Shown here piece by piece: positions 27,194 through 37,359 of a stretch of 64,000 bases of DNA. The notes beneath the pieces are model-generated. The model did not search any database. It was given only the letters and a program-made list of their open reading frames with translations, and was not told the DNA's origin. The stretch covers positions 186,001 through 250,000 of the forward strand of contig NZ_VORY01000002.1 in the NCBI RefSeq assembly GCF_007997295.1, written 5' to 3'. This DNA comes from Gillisia hiemivivida. GTDB taxonomy: Bacteria; Bacteroidota; Bacteroidia; Flavobacteriales; Flavobacteriaceae. Both the position numbers and the translations under genes were made by a program. Every line of letters starts with the position of its first letter. Position 1 is the first letter of the stretch.

Positions 27194-29404
27194 ATGATAA
27201 AATCATTCTTAAGTGTACTATTATTAATAGTATGCGCTTCAGTATATTCACAAAATACCATTACGGGTAAACTAATAGATCTCGAAACAAAACAACCTAT
27301 AATTGGTGCTAATGTTTATGTTTCAAAATTAGAAAAAGGAACCATCACCAATCTAGATGGAGATTTTAAGTTATCTAATATTCCAGATGGGGAATTTAAA
27401 ATGGTGGTTTCATTTATTGGTTATACCACAAAAACCTTCAGTTTCAGCTCTCCTTCAGGAAATCCTGTAATTATAGAATTACAACCTTCGGCTATTGAAA
27501 TGGAGGAAGTAATTGTTTCTACTCCTTTTCATAAATTACAAAGTGAAAATGTGGTAAAAGTAGAGCGAGAATCTTTAGAAGATCTCAAAAAAGCAGGTGC
27601 TGTAACCTTAGCTGAAGGAATTACCCAAATAGCTGGTGTAGAAAGTATAACTACCGGTGCAGGAATTGGTAAACCGGTGATAAGAGGTCTAAGCGCAAAC
27701 AGGGTTTTGGTTTATGCCCAAGGGGTTCGTTTGGAAAACCAACAATTTGGAGATGAACATGGACTAGGTGTTAGTGCTAGCGGGGTAGAAAGTGTAGAAG
27801 TCATCAAGGGTCCTGCATCTTTGTTATATGGAAGCGACGCCCTTGGTGGGGTGTTATATTTGAATCCTGAAAAATACGCTGAATCTGATAGTACCTCTAT
27901 AGATGCTAGTTATAATTATTTTAGCAATACTGTTGGCTCTGAAGCAAACCTAGGCTTAAAAACTTCAGGAGAGAAATGGAGCTATTTAGTGCGGGGAAAT
28001 TATGCTGTACATAGTGATTATGAAACAGGTGATGGCGTTCGTGTTACCAACTCTCGTTTCCAAGAGAAGGATCTAAAAGCTGGAATTGGTTTTCAAGACA
28101 CTAAATATAAGGGAGATTTCAGATACAATTACAACAATACAAATATTGGAATTCCTGGGGAAATTGGAGAACAAACCACTTCTAAAGACATTATTTCTCC
28201 ATATCAAAAACTGGACAATCATATTGTAAGTCTTAGTAATAAGATATTTCTTCCAGAGTCTAGTATAGATCTTAAAGTTGGTTATTTGTTTAATAATAGG
28301 AAAGAATTTGAAGAAGAGTCTCCAGATCCCGCATTAGAAATGCACTTAGAGACCTTAAATTACGACCTTAAATATAATGCGCCAGTTTGGGGTAATTTTG
28401 AAACTATTTTTGGTGTACAGGGATTATTTCAGACTAATGAGAATTTTGGAGAAGAGTTATTGATTCCAGATGCTTCCATTCGCGATTTTGGAGTTCTGGG
28501 AACTACTCATTATCATTTGGAGAAAATAGATATTCAAGCTGGCTTAAGATTTGACACCAGAAATATCAACACTCAAGAAAACGGAACTGTTGGAGAGCCT
28601 GGATATTTTCAAGCTATAGATCGTGATTTCACAAGTTATAATGGTTCCTTGGGAATCAAATTCGATTTGTTTGAAAATTTGACAACAAGAATTAATGCTG
28701 CTTCTGGTTTTAGAGCACCTAATCTTGCTGAGCTTAGTTCTAACGGGGTTCATGAAGGAACTAATAGGTTTGAAATTGGAAATGCTAATTTGGAAAATGA
28801 GCAAAATATTCAGTTGGATTTATCATTAGAATATCGTAACGAGCATTTTGAACTCTTTGGAAATGCATTTTACAATAAAATCAACCAGTATATTTTTATC
28901 GCTCCCACCAATGAACTTATAGACGAAAGTAGCGTATTTGTTTATACACAAGACGATGCTAAATTATATGGAGGTGAGGCCGGTTTTCACCTACATCCAC
29001 ACCCCATAGATTGGTTGCATTTAGAAAGTAGTTTGGCTCTTGTGATCGGTGAAAAAGATAATGGGGAAAGTCTGCCTTTTATTCCTGCTACTTCTATCAC
29101 TAACACATTAAGAACAGAATTTGATTCCTTTAAATGGTTCTCCAATAATTATTCATTTATTACTGTGAAAAGTACCGGAGCACAAAATAAGATTAGTGAT
29201 TTTGAAACCAGCACATCAGGATACACTTTAGTTAGTGCAGGGTTTGGTGGTACTATTATGATTGAGAAAGTCCCTTTGGAAATAAGAATTAGTGGAAATA
29301 ATCTATTCGACAAAAATTATGTTTCCCACCTTTCCAGATTAAAGACAGACGGAATTGCGAATATGGGCAGAAACATCTCTATTGGAATTCAAACCAAATT
29401 TTAA
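27194..29404 (+). CDS. TonB-dependent outer-membrane receptor, possibly metal uptake
   Basis: 736 residues. Signal peptide (about 1-19, VYSQ), a carboxypeptidase-regulatory-like domain (about 22-100), a plug (about 115-220, KPVIRGLSANRVLVYAQGVR, VEVIKGPASLLYGSDALGGV) and a beta barrel ending in IGIQTKF. The length and single N-terminal domain resemble iron/siderophore or zinc-type receptors rather than SusC. It follows the His/Cys-rich peptide gene by 55 bp, which supports a metal role but does not prove it. Confidence 0.9.
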   Translation: MIKSFLSVLLLIVCASVYSQNTITGKLIDLETKQPIIGANVYVSKLEKGTITNLDGDFKLSNIPDGEFKMVVSFIGYTTKTFSFSSPSGNPVIIELQPSAIEMEEVIVSTPFHKLQSENVVKVERESLEDLKKAGAVTLAEGITQIAGVESITTGAGIGKPVIRGLSANRVLVYAQGVRLENQQFGDEHGLGVSASGVESVEVIKGPASLLYGSDALGGVLYLNPEKYAESDSTSIDASYNYFSNTVGSEANLGLKTSGEKWSYLVRGNYAVHSDYETGDGVRVTNSRFQEKDLKAGIGFQDTKYKGDFRYNYNNTNIGIPGEIGEQTTSKDIISPYQKLDNHIVSLSNKIFLPESSIDLKVGYLFNNRKEFEEESPDPALEMHLETLNYDLKYNAPVWGNFETIFGVQGLFQTNENFGEELLIPDASIRDFGVLGTTHYHLEKIDIQAGLRFDTRNINTQENGTVGEPGYFQAIDRDFTSYNGSLGIKFDLFENLTTRINAASGFRAPNLAELSSNGVHEGTNRFEIGNANLENEQNIQLDLSLEYRNEHFELFGNAFYNKINQYIFIAPTNELIDESSVFVYTQDDAKLYGGEAGFHLHPHPIDWLHLESSLALVIGEKDNGESLPFIPATSITNTLRTEFDSFKWFSNNYSFITVKSTGAQNKISDFETSTSGYTLVSAGFGGTIMIEKVPLEIRISGNNLFDKNYVSHLSRLKTDGIANMGRNISIGIQTKF

Positions 29405-29412
29405 CAACATAA

Positions 29413-29442
29413 AAGCCTCCAAGATTAACTCTTTGGAGGCTT
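29413..29442. terminator. Terminator between convergent genes
   Basis: AAGCCTCCAA (29413-29422) and TTGGAGGCTT (29433-29442), 10-bp stem with a 10-nt loop, after the TonB receptor stop and before the minus-strand gene ending at 29467. Confidence 0.75.
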
Positions 29443-29466
29443 ATATTTCATCTTTTTTAAGTTTGT

Positions 29467-29775
29467 TTATTGCACAATTTCTGCTTCCATTACGTACTCC
29501 TCTTGAATTGATTCCTTCTTCCAAACAAAAGTATAGAACCACATGAGTGTGAAAGTTGGAATTACATCTGTAAAAGGCAATATCTCTTCTATAAATACAA
29601 GCACAGAAGCTATTTTCCCTTTTTTACCTGGGTACATTTCAGACATTTTATTTGCAGCAAACGGTGCCCAAGCTATATCTAAAAAAGGACCTACTAATGG
29701 AATTGCCATGGTTACCATCCCAATAGCATCGTACATTAATCCTTTTATTAATAATTTATTTTTTAAGGTCTTCAT
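29467..29775 (-). CDS. Small membrane protein of unknown function
   Basis: 102 residues with two or three hydrophobic segments (about 13-35, 54-72 and 72-87) and a polar C-terminus. Segments such as AIPLVGPFLDIAWAPFAANK are not diagnostic to me. It follows folE on the same strand by 44 bp and may share its transcript. Function unknown. Confidence 0.6.
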   Translation of the reverse strand: MKTLKNKLLIKGLMYDAIGMVTMAIPLVGPFLDIAWAPFAANKMSEMYPGKKGKIASVLVFIEEILPFTDVIPTFTLMWFYTFVWKKESIQEEYVMEAEIVQ

Positions 29776-29819
29776 CAGTTTTAAGTTTTATACATAGAAT
29801 AAAGCAAAAAAAATGCCAA

Positions 29820-30413
29820 TTATTTAAGATCGGAACTTATGAGTTTTAAAAACTCATTACGGGTTTCAATTTTTTTGAATTGTCCTCTAAATCCTGAAGT
29901 AGTTGTAACGCTGTTTTGTTTTTGCACTCCGCGCATCATCATACACATATGCTGCGCCTCTATAACAACCGCAACACCCTGTGGTTGTAAGGTATTATTG
30001 ATACATTCTAAAATATCATGTGTAAGACGTTCCTGCACTTGCAATCTTCTGGCAAAAACATCTACTACCCTTGGTATTTTACTCAAGCCTACAATTTTAC
30101 CATTTGGGATATACGCAATATGCGCTTTTCCGAAAAATGGCAACATATGGTGTTCACATAAGGAATACAACTCTATATCCTTTACAACAACCATCTCGTC
30201 ATAGCTTTCATTAAACATGGCATCATTCAAAATCTTCACAGGATCTGCATCATAGCCTTGAGTTAAAAACTGCATAGCTTTCGCAGCTCTCTCTGGAGTT
30301 TTAAGAATACCCTCACGAGAAGTATCCTCCCCTAGCCCATGGATAATTTGTTTGAAGTTATCAGTAAGTCCCTCAGTAACTTCTTCGTTATATTCTTCAA
30401 AAAATCGATACAT
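29820..30413 (-). CDS. folE: GTP cyclohydrolase I
   Basis: 197 residues. The zinc and active-site segment [19 protein letters not shown] (about 82-100) and the later [14 protein letters not shown] (about 153-166) give the Cys-His-Cys zinc ligands. It converts GTP to 7,8-dihydroneopterin triphosphate, the first step of folate/tetrahydropterin synthesis. The MsrA gene ends 1 bp upstream, suggesting a two-gene transcript. Confidence 0.95.
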   Translation of the reverse strand: MYRFFEEYNEEVTEGLTDNFKQIIHGLGEDTSREGILKTPERAAKAMQFLTQGYDADPVKILNDAMFNESYDEMVVVKDIELYSLCEHHMLPFFGKAHIAYIPNGKIVGLSKIPRVVDVFARRLQVQERLTHDILECINNTLQPQGVAVVIEAQHMCMMMRGVQKQNSVTTTSGFRGQFKKIETRNEFLKLISSDLK

Positions 30414-30414
30414 A

Positions 30415-30969
30415 CTATATTTTGGCCTTTTTTAATTTATCAGAAAATAATTGTCTTAGTTTTTTGATCTTTGGATCTATAATAACCTGACAGTATTGTT
30501 GTTGTCTATGCTTGGAGTAATATTCTTTATGTTCAGCTTCAGCTTCATAAAATGGGGAAGCTTGGGTGATTTCGGTTACTATAGGATCTTTAAAAACCTC
30601 CTGATCCTCAAGTGTCTTAACAATTGCCTCAGCCTCCTGTTTTTGATCTTCAGAATGATAAAATATAGCACTTCTATATTGAGTGCCCTTATCATACTGT
30701 TGTCTATTTAAAGTAGTTGGATCGTGTGTGCTAAAGAATATTAGCAATAGCTCTTTAAAAGAAATAACTGCTGGATCAAAATGAACTTCAATAGCTTCCG
30801 CATGTCCAGTTCTCCCAGATATAATTTCTCTATAAGCTGGATTTTTTATTTGCCCCCCAGTAAAACCAGGAATTACAGTGCTTACTCCTTCTATTCTTTC
30901 AAAAACAGCTTCTGTACACCAAAAACATCCTCCCGCAAGAGTAGCTATTTTAGATTCTATATTTTCCAT
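30415..30969 (-). CDS. msrA: Peptide-methionine (S)-S-oxide reductase
   Basis: 184 residues. Active-site GGCFWCTE with catalytic C15, then SGRTGHAE and the YHSEDQ and HKEYY segments typical of MsrA. It reduces methionine-S-sulfoxide in oxidised proteins using thioredoxin. No MsrB domain is fused. Its stop nearly touches the folE start. Confidence 0.95.
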   Translation of the reverse strand: MENIESKIATLAGGCFWCTEAVFERIEGVSTVIPGFTGGQIKNPAYREIISGRTGHAEAIEVHFDPAVISFKELLLIFFSTHDPTTLNRQQYDKGTQYRSAIFYHSEDQKQEAEAIVKTLEDQEVFKDPIVTEITQASPFYEAEAEHKEYYSKHRQQQYCQVIIDPKIKKLRQLFSDKLKKAKI

Positions 30970-31112
30970 ACTTTACAAATGTTAATTAAAATTAGTGAAT
31001 TAATAAAAAAACAAGATTTTTTAACGATTAATTGGGTTCTGTTGAAAATTAATTCCATTTCTTTTGTAATCTTGTAACCCCAACGGTTCTTTTTATTTAT
31101 TAGATTTAATTT

Positions 31113-33560
31113 ATGTTTCTTAGAACAATTTTTATACTATTCGTCTGTTTATCCTTCATAAAATTACAAGCCCAAAACAGTAAGCAAGATAAAATTTCTA
31201 AAAAAAGTTATAATGCCCAAAGAATTTTTAATGCTCCAAAAATAGACGGAATCTTGGACGATTCCATTTGGGAGGAACTTCCGGAGGCAAGTAACTTTGT
31301 AATGGTACAACCTGGTGATGGAACACCCATAAGAGAAACTCACAAAACTTTTGTAAAATTAGCCTACGATGACGAAGCTATTTATGTTGCAGCGACGATG
31401 TTGGATAATGAGCCAAATAGAATATTACGACAATTCACTCAACGTGATAACGTAGAACAATCTGATTTTTTTCTAATAGATATTAATACTTATAACGATG
31501 GAGAAAACCAGACACGTTTTTTAATTACTTCTGCCGGCGCTATTGCCGATGCTAAAATGTCTGGTAATAATGAAGATTACAGTTATAATGTAGTTTGGGA
31601 AGGTGAAATTTCCTTTAATGATAAAGGTTGGTATGCAGAGTTAAAAATCCCGTATGCCGCATTAAGATTTCCTAAAAAAGATGAGCAACTTTGGAGCATT
31701 CAGTTTCTGAGGAATATTTTGCATTTAAATGAAGTATATACCTGGAATTATATAGATAAATCTATTGGGAAAGACACTCAATACAATGGGCTTCTAAAAG
31801 GGATAAAGAACATTGACCCCCCTGTTAGATTAAGCTTTTACCCCTATGCCTCTGCTGAAGTAGACAATTTTCAGAATAATACAATTAGTAATTTTAGTGC
31901 CGGATTAGATATTAAATATGGTATTTCTGATGCTTTTACTCTCGATGCAACCTTAATTCCAGATTTTGGGCAGACAGCCTTTGATGCCGTAGAGTTAAAC
32001 TTAGGACCGTTTGAGCAAGCTTTTGGTGAAAACAGAGCGTTTTTTACTGAAGGAACCGAACTATTTACAAAAGGGAATTTATTTTATTCCAGACGTATTG
32101 GAGATACTCCACTTGGTTTTAATAATGCCCAAGCCGCGATATTAGAAAATGAAATCTTGGTTGAGAATCCTGAAAATACGGATTTGTTGAATGCTATAAA
32201 AATATCTGGAAGAACAGAGAATGGATTGGGAGTGGGATTTTTTAATGCCATTACCAGTGAAACTGAAGCAATAATTGGAGATACTTTAACTGGTTTAAAT
32301 AGAACAATTATTACCGAGCCTTTTGCTAATTATAATATTATAGTCCTAGACCAACAATACAATCAAAATTCATCTATCACCCTTATAAATACAAATGTAA
32401 CCAGGAATGGACATGCTAGAGATGGAAATGTAACCGGATTTTTATTTGATATCAATAATAAAACCAACTCCTTCAATTATGCCGGTGAGGCGAAAATGAG
32501 TAACGTAAATAACCCTGGACAAAATATAACTGGTTTTGCTTCTGAATTTTCTTTTGATAGAACAAAAGGAAATTTTAGATATGGAATAGATCATGATTTT
32601 GCCAATGAGACCTACGACATCAATGATCTTGGTCTAAATTTTAGAAATAACTATAATAATTTTGGAACTAATATCTCCTACGAAATTTTTGAACCTACTA
32701 AGATCCTTAATAAATTTAGTATTAGGCTTTTTGGAGATCATCGAAGAAGATACAAACCTAATATTGAAACAGAAAGCGCAATTGGAACCAACTTTTTCGC
32801 AGTTACCTTAAGCAGGTTTGCCTTTGGAAGTTTTATAAAATTAAATACGGAGTCTAAAGACTTCTTTGAACCCAGAAGAGAAGGAAAATTTGTAAATTAT
32901 CCTGGTTATACAGTAATAGATGGCTTTATATCTTCAGATTATAGACAGAAATTTGCTTATGATGTGAGTATGAATTATGTAAGCTTTTTTGATTCTGACA
33001 GAGAAAATTTCAGAATTAATGTAAGTCCGAGATTTAGATTTAGTGATCAATTTTCTATGATTTATAACTTTAGATATTCCACATCAACAAATAGAAATAG
33101 TTTTGTGACTTTAGAGCCTAGGCGTGAAATATTTGGGCTTAGAGATGTGAAAAGCATAGAAAATGCTATCCAGGCAAGTTATAATTTTAGCACCAAACAA
33201 GCTTTGAATTTAAGTTTTAGAAATTTTTGGTCTGTAGCAAATTTTGAAGACAGCAAATTCAGTTCGCTTTTGGATAATGGGGATTTAGCACCAATAGAAT
33301 ATCAAGTTACACAAAACAATAACCCTAACGCAAATTTCAATATTTGGAATTTAGATCTAAGTTATAGTTGGCAATTTGCTCCGGGAAGTGAGGCTATTCT
33401 ATTATATAGAAACTCAATATTTAATTTTGATAAGCAGAGTGATATAGAGTTTACTGAAAGTTCACAAAATTTATTCAATCAAGATCTTAGACAAAATTTA
33501 TCTTTGAGACTCGTTTATTTTATAGATTATAACAATGTGAAAAATATTTTTAAAGGATAA
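31113..33560 (+). CDS. DUF5916 outer-membrane protein with CBM9-like N-terminal domain
   Basis: 815 residues. Signal peptide (about 1-20), then a family 9 carbohydrate-binding-like beta sandwich (about 38-220, PKIDGILDDSIWEELPEASN) and the long beta-rich DUF5916 domain, probably a barrel (aromatic residues alternate up to the C-terminus LRLVYFIDYNNV). This architecture is frequent in Bacteroidota; ligand and activity are not established. It precedes the ABC ATPase by 53 bp. Confidence 0.85.
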   Translation: MFLRTIFILFVCLSFIKLQAQNSKQDKISKKSYNAQRIFNAPKIDGILDDSIWEELPEASNFVMVQPGDGTPIRETHKTFVKLAYDDEAIYVAATMLDNEPNRILRQFTQRDNVEQSDFFLIDINTYNDGENQTRFLITSAGAIADAKMSGNNEDYSYNVVWEGEISFNDKGWYAELKIPYAALRFPKKDEQLWSIQFLRNILHLNEVYTWNYIDKSIGKDTQYNGLLKGIKNIDPPVRLSFYPYASAEVDNFQNNTISNFSAGLDIKYGISDAFTLDATLIPDFGQTAFDAVELNLGPFEQAFGENRAFFTEGTELFTKGNLFYSRRIGDTPLGFNNAQAAILENEILVENPENTDLLNAIKISGRTENGLGVGFFNAITSETEAIIGDTLTGLNRTIITEPFANYNIIVLDQQYNQNSSITLINTNVTRNGHARDGNVTGFLFDINNKTNSFNYAGEAKMSNVNNPGQNITGFASEFSFDRTKGNFRYGIDHDFANETYDINDLGLNFRNNYNNFGTNISYEIFEPTKILNKFSIRLFGDHRRRYKPNIETESAIGTNFFAVTLSRFAFGSFIKLNTESKDFFEPRREGKFVNYPGYTVIDGFISSDYRQKFAYDVSMNYVSFFDSDRENFRINVSPRFRFSDQFSMIYNFRYSTSTNRNSFVTLEPRREIFGLRDVKSIENAIQASYNFSTKQALNLSFRNFWSVANFEDSKFSSLLDNGDLAPIEYQVTQNNNPNANFNIWNLDLSYSWQFAPGSEAILLYRNSIFNFDKQSDIEFTESSQNLFNQDLRQNLSLRLVYFIDYNNVKNIFKG

Positions 33561-33613
33561 ATACTCAATTTTATATACTTTAAAGATCAACGAATTATTA
33601 GTTTTAAAAATTC

Positions 33614-34282
33614 ATGATATACGCAAACAACATTCATAAATACTATGGGGACCTTCACGTCCTCAAAGGGGTTAATCTGCATATTGCAAAAAGCGAAATA
33701 GTGTCTATTGTAGGGGCTTCTGGAGCTGGTAAAACAACTCTTTTGCATATTTTAGGCACATTAGATCAACCAGACAAAAAACCTGACAGCACTTTAAAAG
33801 TGAATGGTATAGATATTTATTCGCAGAATTCTAAAATGCTCTCTAAATTTAGAAATGAACAAGTAGGTTTTATTTTTCAATTTCATCAGTTATTACCAGA
33901 ATTCACCGCTTTAGAAAATATTTGTATTCCTGCTTTTATAAAAGGAACTTCTAAAGCCACTGCAGAGAAGCGAGCTTACGAGTTGTTGGAATTCTTAAAT
34001 TTATCTCCTAGAGCGCATCATAAGCCTTCTGAATTAAGTGGTGGGGAACAACAAAGGATTGCTGTTGCGCGATCTTTAATTAATAATCCTGCTGTAATCT
34101 ATGCCGATGAACCTTCTGGTAACTTAGACAGTGAGTCTGCCGAAAATTTACATAAGCTGTTTTTTCAACTTAGAGAAGAATTTCACCAAACCTTTGTAAT
34201 AGTTACACACAATGAAGAATTGGCTAACATGGCCGATAGAAAATTGACGATGGTGGATGGAGAAATAGTTACGGGAATCTAG
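33614..34282 (+). CDS. ABC transporter ATP-binding protein, LolD/MacB type
   Basis: 222 residues. Walker [10 protein letters not shown] (about 36-44), Q-loop [10 protein letters not shown], signature LSGGEQQR, Walker [10 protein letters not shown] and switch histidine VTHNEE are complete. The closest subfamily by style is LolD, which powers lipoprotein release from the inner membrane. No permease gene (LolC/E) lies next to it, so the partner must be elsewhere. Its stop is 8 bp from the convergent TIGR02757 fragment. Confidence 0.85.
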   Translation: MIYANNIHKYYGDLHVLKGVNLHIAKSEIVSIVGASGAGKTTLLHILGTLDQPDKKPDSTLKVNGIDIYSQNSKMLSKFRNEQVGFIFQFHQLLPEFTALENICIPAFIKGTSKATAEKRAYELLEFLNLSPRAHHKPSELSGGEQQRIAVARSLINNPAVIYADEPSGNLDSESAENLHKLFFQLREEFHQTFVIVTHNEELANMADRKLTMVDGEIVTGI

Positions 34283-34289
34283 TTTGAAA

Positions 34290-34550
34290 CTAGAATTTTT
34301 CGAAAACTCCTAGTCCAAATAAGGCAAAATCGTATTTCACAGGGTCTTTTTTATCCAATACCCTCAAGGAAAGATCGAGTTCTCGAACAGCTTTTGCATC
34401 GTTCTGTTTCCTACTTAACAAGCCTAGTTTTCTTGCTACATTACCAGAATGCACATCTAAAGGGCAGGATAATAAGGAAGGTGAAATATTTTTCCAAATC
34501 CCAAAATCTACTCCTGTATTATCTTCGCGTATCATCCACCTTAAGAACAT
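34290..34550 (-). pseudogene. TIGR02757-family gene, 3' part, separated by element insertion
   Basis: Codes for the last 86 residues (from MFLRWMIRED to FGLGVFEKF) of a TIGR02757 (DUF2400) protein, including the conserved CPLDVHSGNVARKLGLL. The 5' part (168 residues) lies at 54418-54921; together they give 254 residues, the exact length of the intact copy at 35851. The break falls in codon 169 (ATG), whose A and T are the shared AT at the element junctions. A short product from this ATG is possible but probably non-functional. Confidence 0.9.
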
Positions 34551-34565
34551 GTTCTTGAGGGTAAA
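34539..34565. other. Left attachment junction of the integrated element
   Basis: Host side CCTTAAGAAC (34539-34548), shared dinucleotide AT (34549-34550), element side GTTCTTGAGGGTAAA (34551-34565). The junction by chance forms a near-perfect 22-bp palindrome around AT. GGGTAA at +9 to +14 mirrors TTACCC at the same distance in the other element end. Confidence 0.85.
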
Positions 34566-34599
34566 CAGGGTGATTAATATTTAACTCAAATAATATGCT

Positions 34600-35694
34600 T
34601 TAATAAATTTTCTCATAAGTGATTTCTCCTTGGTCATAAATCTTTTTCTTTACCTGTTCTCCCATTTCATTATATAATGTAAATACTCCATGTGGTTTAT
34701 CATTTTTTAAAAATCCTTCTCTCTCTAATAAACCATTCTCATAATATTTTTTATAAATACCGTTTTTTTCACCATTTATGAAAGTTAACTCTAACATTAT
34801 ACTTCCCCCTTTGTACCATTCCCTAAATATTCCTTCCAATTTATCCATTGTATATGAAGTTTCCTGATATATTTGACCGTTTTCATGCCATTCTTTATAG
34901 TAGCCGTCGCGAAAATCATGCTTGATTCTGCATTCTACTGCCAACTGTCCACTTGAAAACCATTGTTGAAATAATCCGCCTAATTCATCATATTTATAAT
35001 TAGTATGCGAATAGATTTGGCCATTTTGGAACCATTCTTTATAAGAAACTATCTTTTCTTCCTTCCATATTACTTCGGATTTTATATTACCATCCTCAAA
35101 ATATTCATTTTCTATTCCATCTTCTATATCATCTTCTAAAGCATCTTCCATAGCCTCTTCTATAGCATCATCCCAGATATCTGACTCTTCCTTCCTTTCT
35201 TGGTTGTACCACTTTGTTTTGCCGATTCTTTCACCAAAACTCCATGCTTCTTCAGATACTAAACTTCCATCATTTTGCCATTCTTTCCAGGTACCATGAG
35301 CTTTAGCATTCAGGTATGACCTTTCATATTTTAAAAGCCCATTCTCATACCACGATTTCCAAATACCATCTGGGATATTTTGTTTATATGGCCAGCTGTA
35401 TGCTAAAATCCCATTTTTATGCCAACCTTTACAAATACCATTTGGATGCCCGTTTTTATTTATTGATTCAGATTTTAACGTTCCCTCATTGAACCAAGAA
35501 ATATCTTTCCCGTTTTTTTTACCATTTACATAATAGGTTTCAAATTTTATTTTACCGTTCGGATAATTTTCAAATGAAATTCCATTAAAAAGTTTCCCTT
35601 CAAAATAAACGGTAGTTACTTGAAGCCGAAAATCTGGAACAATCTTTAATTTAGATTCGTGGACTCTTTGAAGCATCTGGTTTTGATTATTCAT
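34600..35694 (-). CDS. MORN-variant (YwqK-like) repeat protein
   Basis: 364 residues of about 23-residue repeats with the pattern W-x-x-NG-x-L and Y-x-NGKKNG, the MORN_2/YwqK repeat. YwqK is often labelled an antitoxin in toxin-immunity loci, but similar proteins occur widely in Bacteroidota. An acidic insert (about 169-201, with EEAMEDALEDDIEDGIENE) interrupts the repeats. No signal peptide. It is the leftmost element gene, 49 bp from the junction, and no partner toxin is visible. Confidence 0.75.
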   Translation of the reverse strand: MNNQNQMLQRVHESKLKIVPDFRLQVTTVYFEGKLFNGISFENYPNGKIKFETYYVNGKKNGKDISWFNEGTLKSESINKNGHPNGICKGWHKNGILAYSWPYKQNIPDGIWKSWYENGLLKYERSYLNAKAHGTWKEWQNDGSLVSEEAWSFGERIGKTKWYNQERKEESDIWDDAIEEAMEDALEDDIEDGIENEYFEDGNIKSEVIWKEEKIVSYKEWFQNGQIYSHTNYKYDELGGLFQQWFSSGQLAVECRIKHDFRDGYYKEWHENGQIYQETSYTMDKLEGIFREWYKGGSIMLELTFINGEKNGIYKKYYENGLLEREGFLKNDKPHGVFTLYNEMGEQVKKKIYDQGEITYEKIY

Positions 35695-35850
35695 AACAAT
35701 TAATTAAGTATATTAAAACTTTAAAAAGTTGAATATAAATATAAATTTAAATTTAAATTGAAGAAAAGGTCATAATAGAAATTGTTCATCATAAGTATTA
35801 ATAATTAAGGTAAAATAATTTGTGCTAACCATTATTGCAATAGTAGAACG

Positions 35851-36615
35851 ATGAATCAACACGAATTAAAACAATTTTTAGATTCAAAAGTTGTTGAATA
35901 TAATAACCCAAGCTTTATTGATTCTGACCCGATATCGATACCGCACCAGTTTAGTCTTAAAGAAGATATCGAAATTTCTGGTTTCTTGGCTGCAACTATA
36001 GCTTGGGGTAACCGCAAGAGCATAATCAAGAATGCTAATCGAATGGTTGAATTGATGGGTTCTTCACCTCACGATTTCGTAATGGGACACACGGACCAAC
36101 AGCTTGAATCGTTAACTGGATTTGTTCATCGAACCTTTAACGGTAATGATTTTATTGGTTTTATAAAGGGGTTACAACACATTTATATTAATCATGGAGG
36201 TTTAGAAGGGGTATTCACCGATTACCAAGAAACAGATACATTACAACCCACCATCACTAAATTCAAGGAGCTCTTTTTTGAAGCGGACCAACTTCCCCGC
36301 ACACAAAAACATATCAGTAACCCATTAAAAGGTTCTGCCGCCAAGAGGATTAATATGTTTTTGAGGTGGCTTATTCGAAAAGATGATGCTGGTGTAGATT
36401 TTGGGTTATGGTCTTCCATACCTACTAGCGCATTATCTTGTCCTTTGGATGTGCATTCTGGTAACGTAGCACGGAAATTAGGGTTACTTAACCGAAAACA
36501 GAATGATGCTAAGGCAGTAATAGAACTCGATAAGGCTTTAAGGCAGCTGGACCCAGATGACCCTGTGAAATATGATTTCGCTTTATTTGGTTTGGGTGTT
36601 TTTGAAAAATTTTAG
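35851..36615 (+). CDS. Intact TIGR02757-family protein carried by the element
   Basis: 254 residues, full length. TIGR02757 (DUF2400) proteins have no proven function; the segment PLDVHSGNVARKLGL recalls the Asp-His motif of HhH-type DNA glycosylases, which is inference. This copy probably restores the function lost when the element split the chromosomal gene. Its codons around residue 169 (KRIN-MFLRW) differ from the split gene at six third positions in 30 bp and change no residue, so it may not act as an attachment site. Confidence 0.9.
   Translation: MNQHELKQFLDSKVVEYNNPSFIDSDPISIPHQFSLKEDIEISGFLAATIAWGNRKSIIKNANRMVELMGSSPHDFVMGHTDQQLESLTGFVHRTFNGNDFIGFIKGLQHIYINHGGLEGVFTDYQETDTLQPTITKFKELFFEADQLPRTQKHISNPLKGSAAKRINMFLRWLIRKDDAGVDFGLWSSIPTSALSCPLDVHSGNVARKLGLLNRKQNDAKAVIELDKALRQLDPDDPVKYDFALFGLGVFEKF
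36280..36615 (+). repeat. Direct repeat, copy 1 (TIGR02757 3' half)
   Basis: These 336 bp align without gaps to 38042-38377 with about 26 mismatches counted by eye, roughly 92% identity. The pair flanks about 1.4 kb of unrelated sequence and could support deletion by homologous recombination. Confidence 0.85.
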
Positions 36616-36898
36616 TCCGACTTCGGACCATTTTGAACTGCATTTAATACTATAAACCTTTTTAAATTAGCAAGAAATAAATATTTATTAATTTTTTATT
36701 GCTAAAACGAAGATATCCAAAATTGACAATTAGCTAACATTCAATTAGTTATATATTTTAAATAATATTTGGTAGTAATGAAAACATGCTAACTTCCTGT
36801 ACCACAATAATGTATGGTTGTTATTTGAAAAAATGTGTAGTAGCTTTAGGATTAGAAATCAATTCCAATGGGTTGATATATTTTTTAAACATAAATAA

Positions 36899-37336
36899 AT
36901 GTCAAAAAGGTTAAACGAAGAAAATTTAAAAGCGTTGTTAATGGATTATTTCAACAATTGTCCTAATGATTTGGATGAGAACATCATGAACTTTGAAATA
37001 GGGAAGGATGAAGTTAATATCCAAACAGAATTTAGTATTAATTTGGATTTTACAAGTAAATCAATAAATATTATAAGGCAGGCGAACAGGTATGTTCAAT
37101 TAAAATTTGTTGGTAAGAAATTAACACAAGATAGTTTTATTGATACTATAAATTTTAATTATATCACAGGGTTTTATTGCGTGAATTTTGAAGGTTTAGA
37201 TGTGGATGATTTTTTACACAACTGCGATTTTTACTGCATAGATGATGAGTACATTCAAATAGATTTCCAAATGGAATATACAATGAATCGTCAGGAAATA
37301 GAATACATTTTCAAGGATTATAAAAGATGTGACTAA
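36899..37336 (+). CDS. Hypothetical protein
   Basis: 145 residues, not recognised. Acidic, with mixed alpha/beta character and Asp/Tyr-rich segments (FEGLDVDDFLHNCDFYCIDD). No signal peptide or membrane helix. It stands between the intact and decayed TIGR02757 copies and 23 bp before the next small gene, with which it probably forms an operon. The 36616-36898 gap holds only a short hairpin overlapping the previous stop (GTCCGA, TCGGAC). Confidence 0.6.
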   Translation: MSKRLNEENLKALLMDYFNNCPNDLDENIMNFEIGKDEVNIQTEFSINLDFTSKSINIIRQANRYVQLKFVGKKLTQDSFIDTINFNYITGFYCVNFEGLDVDDFLHNCDFYCIDDEYIQIDFQMEYTMNRQEIEYIFKDYKRCD

Positions 37337-37359
37337 TGGAGGAATAATTAGTAAATAAA

